This document shows positions 12,889-13,901 of a DNA stretch of 13,901 nt, piece after piece. This DNA comes from CAYJAZ01 sp964370095 (GTDB lineage Bacteria; Desulfobacterota; Desulfovibrionia; Desulfovibrionales; Desulfovibrionaceae), in assembly GCA_964370095.1 (NCBI GenBank), contig CAYJHJ010000054.1, forward strand, positions 1 to 13,901, written 5' to 3'. Position numbers and translations under genes: made by a program. Numbering within the stretch: position 1 is the first letter of the stretch; every line of letters begins with the position of its first letter. Below the pieces are notes generated by a model that did not search any database, had not been told where the DNA came from, and saw only the letters and a list, made by a program, of their open reading frames with translations.

Positions 12889-13854
12889 ATGAAAAAAAAT
12901 TTACTATTTTTGCTGTGTTTCATATCTTTCTTTGTTTTGCCTCTTGCTGCATACGCATCAATTCAACCAACTCCTGAATTTTATGTGAATGACTATGCAG
13001 ATATTCTTTCAGAAGAAACTGAAACCTTTATTCGCGAAACAGCAGAAAGTTTAAATGCTATTGATGGTTCTCAAGTAGTGGTTGTAACTGTTCTAAATAT
13101 GGAAGGGCAAGCACTTGAAGAGTATGCAACAGAGCTTTTCAGGGATTTTGGTATTGGCGATAAAGAAAAAAATAATGGCCTTTTATTGCTTCTTGCACTT
13201 GAAGAAAGAAAGTTTAGGGTTGAAGTGGGTTATGGCTTTGAAGGTATTCTTCCTGATGGTAAAACAGGTGAAATACAGGATGAATTTATAATTCCATACC
13301 TCAGAGAAAATGATTGGGAAAGTGGATTGAGAAAAGGTTTTATAGCCTTTGTAAATGAAATTTCTGAGAAAAATAACCTAGGTTTTAAGGTTGAAGAACC
13401 TGAATTATTTGAGCAAAAAACTAAAGAAAATTTACCTTCTTCACAAGAAAATGTTGAATTTAGCCTCTCTGATGCAATAAGCGGAATAATTCTAATTATC
13501 ATTACAGGCCTTATTATGTGGAAATGTTTTGCAATTCTTAAAATACCTGTACATATGGCTATAATAGCTAAAAATTATGGCTTGTTGAGGAAAAAATTAA
13601 AAACTGAAGAGCAAGTTAAGAAAGATATACAAAAGCATATTCGTGCACTCAAGTGGCTTTCACCATTTGTAATTATCTTGTTTCCTCTTACTTTACTTGG
13701 GCTTTTTATAAGCTTGATTGCGTATTTTTCACCTGAAGATAGTTCAGAATCTTCTGATTATGATGATTCTAGTGGTTCCTCTGGCGGCGGATGGGGTGGT
13801 TCATCCGGTGGTGGCGGCTCTTCTGGTGGCGGGGGCTCTTCAAGGGATTTTTAG
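12889..13854 (+). CDS. TPM-domain (YgcG-like) membrane protein with Gly/Ser tail
   Basis: A 321-residue envelope protein. Residues 1-23 are a signal peptide (ending AAYA). The TPM domain (about 32-160) has the family features: FYVNDYADILSEET, VVVVTV, LFRDFGIGDKEKNNGLLLLLALEERKFRVEVGYGFEG and GILPDGKTGEI. The domain is named for TLP18.3, Psb32 and MOLO-1; plant members act in photosystem II repair with reported acid phosphatase activity, but the bacterial YgcG role is unsettled. Two membrane segments (196-216 and 257-281) flank a Lys-rich cytoplasmic loop, so the domain faces outward. The tail from 294 is Gly/Ser-rich and ends GGGGSSRDF, common in YgcG proteins. The ribosome-binding site before the ATG is weak (GATGAG). 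After the stop only 47 bases remain, with no clear terminator. Confidence 0.9.
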   Translation: MKKNLLFLLCFISFFVLPLAAYASIQPTPEFYVNDYADILSEETETFIRETAESLNAIDGSQVVVVTVLNMEGQALEEYATELFRDFGIGDKEKNNGLLLLLALEERKFRVEVGYGFEGILPDGKTGEIQDEFIIPYLRENDWESGLRKGFIAFVNEISEKNNLGFKVEEPELFEQKTKENLPSSQENVEFSLSDAISGIILIIITGLIMWKCFAILKIPVHMAIIAKNYGLLRKKLKTEEQVKKDIQKHIRALKWLSPFVIILFPLTLLGLFISLIAYFSPEDSSESSDYDDSSGSSGGGWGGSSGGGGSSGGGGSSRDF

Positions 13855-13901
13855 GCTTATAAAGCAATCAAAGATAGTGATAAATTTATAAAAAACAAAC
13901 C

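Overview
The window is AT-rich (roughly one third G+C by eye), uses the standard bacterial code, and looks like chromosome from a low-GC, probably Gram-negative, host-associated or anaerobic bacterium. The lineage cannot be fixed from sequence alone. Low-GC Desulfovibrionaceae-like or Brachyspira-like organisms are possible guesses, not conclusions. The strongest clue to cell type is that nine of the eleven intact protein genes encode a Sec signal peptide or lipoprotein leader, and most of these products look periplasmic or envelope-linked.

Layout. Positions 1-300 hold a small membrane-anchor reading frame broken by an in-frame TGA, ending in a very strong intrinsic terminator. Positions 300-430 carry two tandem pairs of a 12-bp repeat. 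Positions 427-590 are a complete minus-strand tRNA-Arg(ACG) transcription unit: promoter, tRNA with encoded CCA, and terminator. Positions 548-888 are otherwise non-coding and contain a 9-bp inverted repeat. A diaminopropionate ammonia-lyase gene (889-2100) stands alone and is the only clear soluble metabolic enzyme.

Positions 2182-7832 form a tight four-gene operon behind a good sigma-70-like promoter. It encodes a right-handed beta-helix protein, an exported ankyrin-repeat protein, and two exported proteins of unknown function with short Asp-rich loops. A second unit (7866-10176) encodes a lipoprotein 5'-nucleotidase/UshA-family metallophosphatase and a small secreted beta-rich protein. It ends tail-to-tail, with a 15-bp overlap, against a minus-strand exported protein of unknown function (10162-10728).

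From a divergent promoter region, which contains a CRP/FNR-style dyad placed about equally from both -10 boxes, runs a TMEM43-family membrane protein gene. It is closely followed by a second exported ankyrin protein and, after a short gap, a TPM-domain (YgcG-like) membrane protein ending in a Gly/Ser-rich tail.

How the genes work together is mostly inference. The nucleotidase can be assigned to scavenging nucleotides outside the cytoplasm, and DpaL to amino-acid catabolism. The beta-helix, ankyrin, TMEM43 and TPM proteins point to cell-envelope or extracellular roles that the sequence does not specify. No phage, transposase, CRISPR or defence gene is visible. The repeat pairs beside the tRNA are the only hint of past integration.
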